A DNA stretch of 64,000 nucleotides from Lineus longissimus (lineage: Eukaryota > Nemertea > Pilidiophora > Heteronemertea > Lineidae): contig NC_088311.1 in assembly GCF_910592395.1 (NCBI RefSeq), positions 14,696,501 through 14,760,500 of the forward strand, given 5' to 3'. The position numbers and the translations under genes were made by a program. The first letter of the stretch is position 1. Each line of letters starts with the position of its first letter. Shown here piece by piece: positions 10,327 to 19,315 of this stretch. Under the pieces are notes generated by a model. The model saw only the letters and a program-made list of their open reading frames with translations. It was not told where the DNA came from and ran no database searches.

Positions 10327-11174
10327 ATTCTTAACTCTAAAGAAACCTCTGTTCCTCTGAAATTAACTAGCTTACCATTCTCATCAGTGATTTCGAATTT
10401 TATGTGATTAGTACACTTATTTATCGTTTTCTTACAATTCGGTTCGTATCGCTGCATTTTTATTTGGTCACCATCTTCTACAGGTATGATGCAGAAAATG
10501 TTAGATGGTTTATTGTTGTAGAGGGTCTTAGCTTTGTCAACCAAATTAGCTTGCAGGAATAGATATTTCCTGTAAAAGTTGAGTGGTCTTGTGGAGTAGT
10601 ATTTTTCTTTCTTTGTGAATTTAGTTTGCTTAAAGCCAAACCACTCATTCACCACTGTGAGCTGTTTTTCTATCACCTCTCTTATGGTTTTTCTTATTTG
10701 AAAACCTTCTGTGTTTCTCTCAATCTTGATTTTTTCATTTTTATCTAACTTGTATACTTTCAGAGGGTACTCTTTATCCTCTGTAAGTTCAAGGGTTATG
10801 TAATTATTGTTATCACAGTTGATCTTAATGTGGCTAATTCCAATTTCTTTTATGTATTTTTGCCATACCTCACAAAACTCACTTAAACTAAAATGTCGAG
10901 AGTATGGAAATGTGTATTGAGTAATGGTGTCTTTAGTTGTGGTAGATTTATTTTCCAAATACCGTTCGCAAACTTTCATGACTTCCTTTTCAAGTGTATC
11001 TGTTTCAAGTCCAGGAGCAAATAATGTCCTAAATTCATCCATACACCATAACTGTTTATCTAAGGGCTCATTTGTTGTAATTCTGGTTATTTCGACTAGA
11101 AATGAGAAAATCCTTACTCCCTCTGGTAGAAAATCACCTGTCCACCATGAATTGTAAAAGGTTATCGATTTCAA
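10200..11174 (-). CDS. Polinton structural-looking protein with repeat-encoded tail
   Basis: 324 residues. Near residue 280 is ITDENGKLVNFRGTEV, which resembles LTDEKGDIIDLNGHNV in the minor capsid protein (19780-20556) at the same relative place, the last strands of that protein. This suggests a related beta-sandwich fold, perhaps a second capsid-vertex or fibre-base protein (inference). The last 40 or so residues are four units of the double-hairpin element (ELCSQDKVRI, ELNSQDKVRI and decayed forms), and the stop codon itself lies at the edge of the 10201-10227 copy. Without these the protein would end soon after the beta motif. I saw no protease or nuclease motif. It is divergent to PolB, with a 110-bp gap at the start side. 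Confidence 0.6.
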   Translation of the reverse strand: MKSITFYNSWWTGDFLPEGVRIFSFLVEITRITTNEPLDKQLWCMDEFRTLFAPGLETDTLEKEVMKVCERYLENKSTTTKDTITQYTFPYSRHFSLSEFCEVWQKYIKEIGISHIKINCDNNNYITLELTEDKEYPLKVYKLDKNEKIKIERNTEGFQIRKTIREVIEKQLTVVNEWFGFKQTKFTKKEKYYSTRPLNFYRKYLFLQANLVDKAKTLYNNKPSNIFCIIPVEDGDQIKMQRYEPNCKKTINKCTNHIKFEITDENGKLVNFRGTEVSLELRIELCSQDKVRIELNSQDKVRIELNSCGEDKHLGLELCSQDEV

Positions 11175-12056
11175 AGTAATGGATTTTATGTCTAATTGGC
11201 CTGTTAAGTAGTACTCAAATTTGGCTTCATTACATTCTTGTTCATTGATTATGAAGTCTATTTCTATTTAATTCAAGAGATTTATTGAATTTAATAAATT
11301 TTAATCTAATAAATAGAATGACTGATAAGAATCAGAAAATACTTTGCACTACATGTGACAAGTACATATCCTACAATAATATGGCTATTCACAGGAGAAC
11401 CAAAGGTCACTTAAGTAAATTAAATCCGGATTATGTCCCTATTGCTCAACCCCGAGCCCCATCACTGATCCCTAAAACTATGGATAAGAAACTTGCATTT
11501 GAGGAAAATGAGCTAGATGGCATAAAGAAAGTGAGTGGAATAGAAATAGTAAAACAATTTGGAAAGCCTGTAGTCACCATTAGTTTGAAGATTGACAGAG
11601 AAGCTAAACAAGTGTATGAATACAGAGATAAATTAGAGAAGGTATTATTTCAACTCAATGATTACCATCACAAAATTAGCATATCAGTATTTGCTCAGTT
11701 TGATCGACCTTTGGTCGAAGAGCAGAGCATTGATCGTCAGGGTGAAAGTGTAACACACCCCATACAGTCCCCGATGGAAAGCATAATTTCAAGGAACCAG
11801 GCAATTTATGCCATAACCAACCAGTTAAACTACATTAAGACACAGATTGAGGAAAGGTACTTTCAAGGTTCTGGACTTACTTTAAATAAAATAGAGTCTT
11901 GTAACATGACCATCTGTTCTTACAAGAGGTGTAAAGGTGGTCATTACACTAAATTACCATTTAAAACAAAAGCAGTAATAAATGTGGAATCAAATGACAA
12001 TAAATGTTTTCTCTGGTCTTTATTGGCCGCTAAATATCTGAAAGAAAATCCAGAGA

Positions 12057-12083
12057 CGGACTTTGTCCTGAGAGCAGAGCTCG
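12057..12083 (-). repeat. Double-hairpin element in PolB, stop-free loop variant
   Basis: Flanked by AGA on both sides. The first-stem loop is AGA. With the usual ATA loop this phase would contain TAG; with AGA it reads through as FVLRAELE. Confidence 0.93.
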
Positions 12084-13773
12084 AGAGTACATTAAATATT
12101 ACTACCGATATGCTACAAAATACTGATGTCGTAATAGACTCATTTCCTGTATGTATTCAAAAGGATATTTCGAAGATAGAGAGTGATAATAATCTCAAGA
12201 TTAATGTGTTCAAGTTAGAGAACGAATGGGCTAAGAGCACCTGTAAGGCAAAACTAGAACCTCTCTACCTGTCCAAGAATTATGATGATGATGATGTCAT
12301 CGATCTGCTGTATTTCAAGGACCATTTCATGTACATAAGAGACATCAATCTTTTCTTCAGGACACTAGCTCATAGAGTGTATCTTTGCAGGAGATGCATG
12401 AATTACTTTTACAGGAAGTCAACACTAGATAAGCATAAAAAGAAATGTGGAGAACACGATTACTGTAAGATTACTTTGCCTCCACCTAACAGTAAATGGT
12501 CACAAATTAAATTTGAAAAACACTCATTCAAAAATAGAGTTCCGTTTGTGATCTATGCTGATTTCGAAGCGATAAGCACAACAGTCAATGATAACACAAC
12601 TCAGACAGATACCACTGTTACCACTAAAAAACTTTTTAAACAAAATGCATCAGCTGTTGGTGTTTATGTTCACTCAGACTACACACACCTTTACAGTAGC
12701 CAGTATGTGTCTCACAGGGGTGCTGATGTTGTAGATGTGTTCTGTAATTGGTTAATCAGGATGGAAGAACAATTCTCTAATTTATTGAACTGTAACTTTC
12801 CTCTAACAATGACAGATGAAGACTGGCATAAATATCAATTAGAAACACATTGTTACTATTGTAATCAACCTTTGGGATATGACAAGGTCAAGGATCATGA
12901 TCACTACTGTGGTAGATATCGAGGTGCTGCTCACAACTCGTGTAATTTGAATGAAAAGAAAGCTATGTTTGTTCCAGTGTTTTTTCACAATCTCAGTAAT
13001 AATGATTCTCACTTATTTATTAAAGAATTAATGACTAAGCTACCGAAGTACAAGAAACTGAAAATACTTGCCAAAACATCAGAGGAATACATTTCATTTC
13101 AGTTCGGTTGTTTCAGGTTTTTGGACTCGTACAGATTCCTGCAGTCCAGTTTAGACAACATAACCAAATCAATGTTGGATGATGATTTTAAAATTACCAG
13201 ACAGCTGTTCCCAAATACCACTGACTTTAAGCTATTGAGGAAGAAGGGTTCAGTACCTTACTCTTTTTACACATCACATGAAAGCTACAATGTTACTTAC
13301 CTAGAAAAGTCTATGTTTTTTGACGAATTGAAAAATGAAATGGCACCTGATTCTGCCTATGATGAAGCTTAGGTAATATGGGATCATTTCAAGATCAGGA
13401 ATCACGGTGAGTTCATTGACCTCTACCTCAAAACTGATGTGATCCTTCTAGCTGATTTATTTGAGAAATTCAGGGATGTCAATTTGAACTACTTTCAGAT
13501 AGATCCATGTCACTGTTACTCGGCACCAGGCCTAACCTGGCAAGCTGGTTTGAAATACACAGGAATAAACCTAGAACTACTGACTGATACCAACATATTA
13601 CTTACTTTTGAGAAAGCAATACGAGTAGGAATTTCGGGTGTTATGGGAACAAGACATGTCAAGGCAGATGAACACCACAAACTACTCTACGTAGACGCAA
13701 ATAATCTCTACGGCTGGTCGATGATGGAACCTCAACCCTATGGTAGTTTTGAAATGATAGATATTGATCCACT

Positions 13774-13830
13774 CGAGCTATGCTCTCAGGACAAAGTCCG
13801 ACTAGGACAAAGTCCAGAGAACAAAGCTCG
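13774..13830. repeat. Two double-hairpin elements in PolB, opposite orientation
   Basis: A consensus core at 13774-13800 (plus) and a second-subfamily core at 13804-13830 (minus type; GGAC-AAA-GTCC, GAAC-AAA-GCTC with one mismatch). ACT lies before, between and after them. Read as ELCSQDKVRLGQSPENKAR. Confidence 0.93.
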
Positions 13831-15069
13831 ACTTAACATGAATGTTATCAGTAAAGAGCAGATTATGGCAATTCCAAGTGATAGTGAAGTAGGCTACTTA
13901 TTAGAGGTTGATTTGGAGTATCCAGGAAATATTAAATTTAAGTCAAGGAACTTTCCATTCTGTCCCGAATCTCTCTTTATTGAAGATGATGAATTAAGTC
14001 CTTACCAGAGAGAGTTACTGGGTGACGATAAAAGATCAAATGTAGAGAAACTAATACTAACACAAAAGGATAAAACTAATTACATAGTGCATTACAGAAT
14101 GCTACAGTTTTACCTAAAGCACGGAATGGTACTTAAGAGGGTTCATTCAGTGATAAGCTTTAAACAATCAAAGTGGTTAGCACCATACATTGATTTTAAC
14201 ACTAAAAGACGTATGGATTCTAAGACTGATTTTGAGAAAGACTATTTTAAGCTCATGAATAATGCGTTCTACGGAAAGACTTGTGAGAATGTAAGGAACA
14301 GGGTTGAAATTGAATTTGTATCGGACGGGGAGAGAGCCAGGAATGTAATGGCCAATCCCAGGTTTTCATCGATTTGCGTATTTGACGAACATAATGCTGC
14401 TATTAGCATGAGGAAAACATCAATGAAATTCAACAAACCAATCTACATAGGAGCTTCAGTACTTGAATTGTCTAAATTATTGATGTATGAATTCTATTAT
14501 GAAGTTCTTCAACCGTACTTTGGTGAGAAAAATATTGAACTGCTGTATCTAGATACAGATTCCTTTGTACTTAACATTAATACTGATGACTTAACTAAAG
14601 ACTTAAAAGAGTTGAAACACTACTTTGACTTCAGTAATTATCCAAAAGATCATACACTCTATGATACCAGTAAAAAGAAGGTACCAGGTTATTTCAAGGA
14701 TGAGTTAGGAGGAGTCGAGATGACTGAATTCATTGCCCTGAGAAGTAAGATGTACGCTTACAGGACAAAAGATTACGATTCTAAGAAATTGAAGGGTATT
14801 GCCAAGAATGTAGTAAGGAGAAATATCTCATTTGATGACTATGTTGATTGTCTTGAAAAGAGTAGGTCATTTTACCACAAGATGAGACACTTAAGATCAG
14901 ATAAACACCAAATCTATTTGGAAGAAGTTGACAAAAAAAGCCTCAGTCCTTTTGATGACAAGAGGTTCATACTTGAAGATGGAATAAGCACCTTACCATT
15001 TGGAATGTATTATGAAGGCTACATGGATTACAGCGATTCAAACTTCGCTTGAGTTGCAAAATCATTATT

Positions 15070-15302
15070 CGGACTTTGTCCTGAGAGCATAGCTCGATTA
15101 AACTAATGAATAGGGTGGTGCTGATGGTAGTGTTACTTGGTGAAATTCATCCCTAACACCAAAGTAATGATAATAGTGATAGTGATACACCACATTAGGA
15201 TTAGGACTATTTAGTCCGACTTCGTCTTGAGAGCATAGCTCGAGTCGAACTTTGTTCTCGGGACCTTGTCCTAGTCCGACTTCATCTTGAGAGCATAGCT
15301 CG
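15070..15302. repeat. Cluster of four double-hairpin elements between PolB and the next convergent gene
   Basis: Cores 15070-15096 (ATT/ATT), 15216-15242 (minus), 15246-15272 (plus, GAAC-TTT-GTTC) and 15276-15302 (minus), the last three in a 30-bp ladder with AGT before, between and after. The 15246 core is identical to the 10171 core, and the block 15246-15302 parallels 10171-10227 in order and orientation. Confidence 0.93.
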
Positions 15303-15315
15303 AGTCCTGTTTGAT

Positions 15316-15975
15316 TTACTGAACTTTTAGTTTTTCTAGCATCTCTGTCTGTGCTAGTTTTTTTCCTTCTTCTAAAAAAGTCTTCTTTAAAGACTCTACA
15401 TCAACAGCTGAACTTGCCTCCCTTTGTTTTTTCCTAATGGCATTTTTCATCGAAATGTATTTCTCCTTCTCCTTGAGAATCAAAGTAAACTCATCTGTAG
15501 ATATGTGAGAATCGGTTAAGGCTTTACTAACCAAATCATTGATTGTGTTCAGTTTTGAAATTGCCAACATTCTGATATTCTCATGCTTTTCAATTTTCTT
15601 AAGAATATTCTTTTTCTCCCAGCCTAAGGCTGATGAAATAATGGCACTACCTATTGTTACGCCACCCAAAGCTAAGCCTATCGGTGCCGTGATGACACCA
15701 GCTAGAGCGGAAACACCAACAGATCCGGCTGCTACGCCAGTTAAATTAAGGAAGTGGCTAATACCAGTAATTACGCTAAATGCTTTTTTGTACTTTGAAA
15801 ATATCTTTCTTCTAAATTCAATCTCGCTTTCTAAGAAACTCTTAACATCACATATTTGTTGTAGTCTGAAAGACTGAGGGTTACTTTCTGTATGCTTTTC
15901 AGACCTTTCATAGTTTAATTGACTTTCAGAGTTTAAATTACTTAAATCTGGATAAACCTTGTTGTCTCCATTCAT
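15316..15975 (-). CDS. Polinton hydrophobic Gly/Ala-rich protein
   Basis: 219 residues. An N-terminal polar part with helical sequence is followed by a Gly/Ala/Val-rich hydrophobic block (about residues 75-115, with LAGVITAPIGLALGGVTIG) that could form a membrane hairpin, and then by a long charged helical C-terminus ending in Lys/Glu-rich coiled coil. The central block resembles pore-forming or membrane-penetration segments in composition, but I see no family motif. It lies convergent to PolB across the double-hairpin cluster and downstream of the HNH gene on the same strand. The start at 15975 is the only ATG upstream of the conserved-looking part. Function unknown. Confidence 0.65.
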   Translation of the reverse strand: MNGDNKVYPDLSNLNSESQLNYERSEKHTESNPQSFRLQQICDVKSFLESEIEFRRKIFSKYKKAFSVITGISHFLNLTGVAAGSVGVSALAGVITAPIGLALGGVTIGSAIISSALGWEKKNILKKIEKHENIRMLAISKLNTINDLVSKALTDSHISTDEFTLILKEKEKYISMKNAIRKKQREASSAVDVESLKKTFLEEGKKLAQTEMLEKLKVQ

Positions 15976-15979
15976 TTAA

Positions 15980-16231
15980 TTAGTGGGAATAACTAGAATC
16001 AGTTGTTCTGTCATTTCTAGTGTTTAGTGTTGATCTTGCAGACACTACAGGTTTTTGAAGTACATTAAATTTTAAAGGTTTTTCTGACCCAGCAGGCCCA
16101 GCAGGTTTTAAAGGTTTTTCGGGACCAGGCTCCAACTTTGACTCTACTTCTGCCTCTAATTTTCTATGAAATCGTTCTAATCTTTCTTTCCAATTACGTG
16201 GTCGTTTTGTGTAACCCCAAGTTCCAAGTTC
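15980..16231 (-). pseudogene. Small basic Pro-rich Polinton ORF, start lost by frameshift
   Basis: An open frame of about 83 codons with no in-frame ATG. It has a basic start (YTKRPRNWKERLERF) and a Pro/Lys/Gly middle with two KPLK-type units, and ends five bases before the neighbouring start at 15975. An ATG at 16238 lies one base out of frame just upstream, so one indel probably separated start and body. Its size and basic character would fit a DNA-condensing or minor virion protein, but that is only a guess. Confidence 0.4.
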
Positions 16232-16257
16232 TATTCATTTAATTAAGTAAAATAAAA

Positions 16258-17379
16258 TCAATTCACTGCAAAGAGTAAATTTCTTTCAAGTCTATTATTC
16301 AACTTAATCATCTCGTTTATGATTTCTGTCTGACTACATATGTTAATGTTCTGGTTCATTCTCATGTTATTATTTAAATTCGATAATCTATCAAGCAGAA
16401 TCATATTTTCATCACGAAGATAATCCCCGAAATGCTGTGATATCACTATTTTCCAATCTGGTATTACATCCTGGTCTCGAAAGACAAACCAGTTTTCACT
16501 TCTCATCTTTACCATGAAATCCATTGACCTATCCAATTGATCCTTAAATAGTGTGTAGTCTACTTTAGCACTCTTCTGTCTGTTTTCTGTCTTTTCCATT
16601 GGTCTCATGTTAAACCAAGCAAAGCACAGTTCAGGTTTATCTTTGAATTCCTTGATTGGTAAGACATGATCCAACTCTTCTTCTATTCGAACTCTGTTCT
16701 CGGGACTTTGTCCTATTGGAGATAGACTCCTCTGGTACTCTAACCACTGATGGAAGAAACTGTCTGTACATCCTAGATTAAATGAGGAATTACCGTTACA
16801 CTCTCCCTTAGAAATGCGGTTTAGACCAACTCTAATTTTGTGTCTGTCTCTATTACCATTTTGGTCAAGGTAATCCTTTTTGTAATATGAATTAAAACAT
16901 GATCTGCAGTTACCTCTATTTCCGTTTTTACCAAATTCACCATCACTTAGTAATTTAATTTCATAACATTTATTACATCCCTTGATTTTACTTGAACCAC
17001 ATTCTTTACAGTAATCAAGTAGTTTATTACGCCTGTTCTTTTCAAAATTAATTTCAGGTTTCTTTTCACAGCACTTAACACAATAAATTGTAGGTTGATT
17101 TTCCATGTTTTGATTCATCATATTATTCTGATTTATCATATTTTGATTTTCCATGTTTTGATTTTCCATGTTTTGATTTAACATAATCTGATTTAAGATA
17201 AACTGATTTATCATATTTTGATTTAACATAATCTGATTTATCATATTTTGATTTAACATATTATTTTGATGCAAATAATACAAAAACTTCTGAATATTCT
17301 GATTCATCATACCATTTTGATTCATCATATTATCATGATTCATCATACCATTTTGATTATCAAATATTGCTCCCTCCAT
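16258..17379 (-). CDS. HNH endonuclease with zinc ribbons and Asn/Met-rich N-terminus
   Basis: 373 residues. Residues 1-95 are a low-complexity run of NQNM/MINQ units encoded by imperfect TGATTTATCATATT-type DNA repeats. CxxC pairs follow (CVKCCEKK, CKECGSSKIKGCNKC and CRSC), forming zinc ribbons. Near residues 240-280 is an HNH-type core: ELDHVLPIKEF with the His, then CFAWFNMRPMEKTENRQKS with the Asn. This pattern is known from viral and mobile HNH proteins and suggests a DNA-cutting enzyme. A double-hairpin insert (16688-16714) is read as GQSPENRVR just before the HNH core. Target and role are unknown; HNH genes are not part of the universal Polinton core. Confidence 0.75.
   Translation of the reverse strand: MEGAIFDNQNGMMNHDNMMNQNGMMNQNIQKFLYYLHQNNMLNQNMINQIMLNQNMINQFILNQIMLNQNMENQNMENQNMINQNNMMNQNMENQPTIYCVKCCEKKPEINFEKNRRNKLLDYCKECGSSKIKGCNKCYEIKLLSDGEFGKNGNRGNCRSCFNSYYKKDYLDQNGNRDRHKIRVGLNRISKGECNGNSSFNLGCTDSFFHQWLEYQRSLSPIGQSPENRVRIEEELDHVLPIKEFKDKPELCFAWFNMRPMEKTENRQKSAKVDYTLFKDQLDRSMDFMVKMRSENWFVFRDQDVIPDWKIVISQHFGDYLRDENMILLDRLSNLNNNMRMNQNINICSQTEIINEMIKLNNRLERNLLFAVN
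16688..16714 (+). repeat. Double-hairpin element (second subfamily) in the HNH gene
   Basis: GAAC-TCT-GTTC and GGAC-TTT-GTCC, flanked by ATT on both sides. The first stem has covaried relative to GAGC/GCTC. Confidence 0.93.
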
Positions 17380-17468
17380 TTCTTTCTTTATTTAGTAGGA
17401 CATTTTTTTTTTAAATTACGTTTTTTCGAACTTGTTCTTGTGACTTAAGTCACTTTAGAGACTTTATT

Positions 17469-18620
17469 TCATTTCAATGATTTGATATCAGAAACTGGTA
17501 ACCATTCATCGAACTTATCACTGTAACCCTTCCACTTCACTAATCCGTATTTCTTGCCTTTACTGGTCTTGTACCTTAGGATTTTCTCGATCTTGTACTC
17601 TAGCTGGTCAGGATTAGGAACATAGCTCAATTCCTCTTCATAGAAATATCCTTGAATTTCTTCTTTGTGGTAATCCTCAAGCTTGTAGACGATAGGGTGA
17701 GTAAAGATGATATGTTTGATTTGGAACACCTCATCAGTGTAGTTGGGCATGTAACCTTTACCGAAAATGGACTTGTACTTTGAAATTCTTACACTGTCAC
17801 CTACTTTGTACTTTGGATTACCAAATGTCTCTTTGAGGTGAAGACCGTAAAGATTGTACCACACTGTTCCTTCGTTTTCCATCTTTCTGGCGTCTACAGG
17901 TTTCATACCTATTGATGAGTGAAATGTGTTATTGTAGCCGCTGACCAGGTCATCCAGAACGTCAATCCACTTGTCAGTCTCCTTAGCGGTGAAATAACGC
18001 CACATTTTTTCTTTAAGGGTTCTATTGAATCTCTCTACTACTGCTGCCTTCTTATCAGATTTTGTGGAGAACCATTCTATGTCATTTTCTGTTAAGAGTT
18101 CCTTGAAGTGTTTGTTGTAAAATTCTTTACCGTCATCAAACTGGATTTTCGTTGGTTTTGCTTCCTCAAATATCACTTTAAATGCATCTCTGATTTCTTC
18201 TCCCCTCTTACTCTTAACTGCTAGAGCCCAAGAAAAACGACTAAATAGATCTATGACTGTTAAAATGAATCTGAAACCCTTATTCGGACTTTGTCCTGAG
18301 AGCATAGCTCGATTCTTACTCTCGAATTTCTGCATATCAACCAGATCAGCTTGCCACTGTTGATCGATGTACGATACCATTGTCTTCCTGAAGGTGAATT
18401 TCTTAATGGCCGGTTTGTGTAGTTGGTGAGTTGGTAGTGTTTCTAGAAATTCTTTCACTTCTTTTTGTTTAATAAGTTTTCCTGAGCTCTGCTCTCGTGA
18501 CGAAGTCATATCTTCCTTGACCTGTTTCCAGATTTTACTCAAAGAACTGTAAGCCACAGGACTCTCGGGGTCGTAGTACAAATCCCTTAGATACTGCTGT
18601 GTGTCATCCTTTACATCCAT
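17469..18620 (-). CDS. INT: Retroviral-type integrase with C-terminal chromodomain
   Basis: 383 residues. Inserts element DNA into the host genome. Catalytic residues seen: Asp in WQADLVDMQKF (about residue 92), Asp in IQFDDGKEFY, and Glu in AAVVERFNRTLKEKM, giving the D,D,E triad of the rve fold. An SH3-like region with KYKVGDSVRISKYK follows. The C-terminus is a chromodomain (YKIEKILRYKTSKGKKYGLV, then KWKGYSDKFDEWLP), as in Polinton integrases, which could guide insertion to marked chromatin. Two double-hairpin inserts are present: one near residue 40 (reading MTSSREQSS) and one right after the first catalytic strand (RAMLSGQSP). The start ATG is 4 bp from the divergent ATPase start, so the two share one very short promoter interval. 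Confidence 0.93.
   Translation of the reverse strand: MDVKDDTQQYLRDLYYDPESPVAYSSLSKIWKQVKEDMTSSREQSSGKLIKQKEVKEFLETLPTHQLHKPAIKKFTFRKTMVSYIDQQWQADLVDMQKFESKNRAMLSGQSPNKGFRFILTVIDLFSRFSWALAVKSKRGEEIRDAFKVIFEEAKPTKIQFDDGKEFYNKHFKELLTENDIEWFSTKSDKKAAVVERFNRTLKEKMWRYFTAKETDKWIDVLDDLVSGYNNTFHSSIGMKPVDARKMENEGTVWYNLYGLHLKETFGNPKYKVGDSVRISKYKSIFGKGYMPNYTDEVFQIKHIIFTHPIVYKLEDYHKEEIQGYFYEEELSYVPNPDQLEYKIEKILRYKTSKGKKYGLVKWKGYSDKFDEWLPVSDIKSLK
18285..18311 (-). repeat. Double-hairpin element in the integrase catalytic domain
   Basis: Consensus core flanked by ATT on both sides. It lies in the loop between the first catalytic strand and the next strand. Confidence 0.94.
18483..18509 (+). repeat. Divergent double-hairpin element in the integrase N-terminus
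   Basis: GAGC-TCT-GCTC and TGAC-GAA-GTCA, the second stem covaried. Flanks do not match (TCC/ATC). In the gene's phase the consensus spacer would give TGA; here it is CGA, so the frame stays open. Confidence 0.8.
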
Positions 18621-18624
18621 TTAA

Positions 18625-19245
18625 ATGAGTGAAGTATTTATTTACGAGCCACACAATATGTTAATTTCTGGTGTTACCAATTGTGGTAAGACATATTTTG
18701 CCCTTGACCTCTTAGAAAAGGAGTATCGGCACAAGTTCCAGAACATAGTCATTTTCTGTCCAACATATTTCAACAATAAGACATATGAAAGGAAATGGAT
18801 TTACCAAGACAAGAACGTCTACATAGTTAATCCCGACGCTGTGGCCAGTAATTTGGACCTTGTGCTTCAGTTTGCTACTCTGACCTTTGCTGGTTCTAAC
18901 ACATTATTCCTCATTGATGACTGTGCTAATTTGAGAGACACAAAAAAGAAGGTGTCCGAGTTATGTAATCTTGCCTTTTCCGGCAGGCACTACAATCTCA
19001 CTGTTTGGTTACTAGTTCAGAAGTACAATTCAGTTGTCAAGGACTACAGAGAGAACATAAGAATTTTAGTCCTGTTCTTTAACAAGGATGAATCAGCCAT
19101 GAAAGATGCCTTAGAAGAAAACAGTGTTATTCCTAAGGAGAAAAGACAGTACTACATAGAAGAACTTAAGATGAAAAAAGGATCAAAACTGATCATTAGA
19201 CTACAACATCCATTTGGATTTACTCTTTCCCATCAAAAATCTTAG
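18625..19245 (+). CDS. ATP: FtsK/HerA-type genome-packaging ATPase
   Basis: 206 residues. Walker A is ISGVTNCGKTYFA near residue 15 and Walker B is NTLFLIDDCAN near residue 92. Size and motif spacing fit the short packaging ATPases of Polintons and related viruses, which pump DNA into capsids. It is transcribed divergently from integrase (starts 4 bp apart) and runs into a convergent junction holding a tandem 19-bp relative of the double-hairpin element. The frame looks intact. No double-hairpin lies inside it. Confidence 0.88.
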   Translation: MSEVFIYEPHNMLISGVTNCGKTYFALDLLEKEYRHKFQNIVIFCPTYFNNKTYERKWIYQDKNVYIVNPDAVASNLDLVLQFATLTFAGSNTLFLIDDCANLRDTKKKVSELCNLAFSGRHYNLTVWLLVQKYNSVVKDYRENIRILVLFFNKDESAMKDALEENSVIPKEKRQYYIEELKMKKGSKLIIRLQHPFGFTLSHQKS

Positions 19246-19255
19246 TCCCGCTTCT

Positions 19256-19315
19256 GATCATCAGGACTGTGTCCGATCATCAGGACTGTGTCCGATCATC
19301 AGGACTGTGTCCGAT
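19256..19315 (+). repeat. Triple tandem of a 19-bp single-hairpin derivative
   Basis: Three 16-bp cores (19259-19274, 19278-19293, 19297-19312), each containing GGAC-TGT-GTCC, with GAT before, between and after. Same architecture as the double-hairpin element (core plus a repeated triplet) but with one hairpin. It fills the convergent junction between the ATPase and the next gene. Confidence 0.88.

Larger units (their letters stand above)
11285..15052 (+). pseudogene. POLB: Protein-primed family B DNA polymerase with one in-frame stop
   Basis: Replicates the element. Order seen: a C2H2 finger (CTTCDKYISYNNMAIH), a second finger near residue 370 (CRRCMNYFYRKSTLDKH), exonuclease motif I (YADFEAI), a zinc/HNH-like insert (CYYCNQPLG...DHDHYCG) typical of Polinton polymerases, exonuclease motif II (HNLSNNDSH), then polymerase motif A (YVDANNLYGWS), B (KLMNNAFYGKTCEN) and C (LYLDTDSF). 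A TAG at 13370-13372 interrupts the frame between the exonuclease and polymerase motifs; the frame is otherwise continuous. At about 1,255 codons the length is normal for the family. Double-hairpin inserts lie at 12057 (DFVLRAELE) and at 13774/13804, just after motif A, where they add about 20 residues. Whether the stop is real or a sequencing error cannot be told here. Confidence 0.95.

Noticed and set aside
10166-10360. 64-codon plus-strand ORF
   Set aside because: It is made almost entirely of double-hairpin units and lies over the tail of the minus-strand gene; no independent coding signal.
11701-11735. Possible further double-hairpin copy in PolB (GACC-TTT-GGTC followed by GAGC-AGA-GC)
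   Set aside because: Second stem incomplete, length not 27 bp and no matching triplets; may be a very old copy but cannot be supported.
8622-15302. Tandem 27-bp repeats with 3-bp gaps as a CRISPR array
   Set aside because: The gaps are three identical bases, not unique spacers, copies occur in both orientations and inside genes, and the host is eukaryotic.
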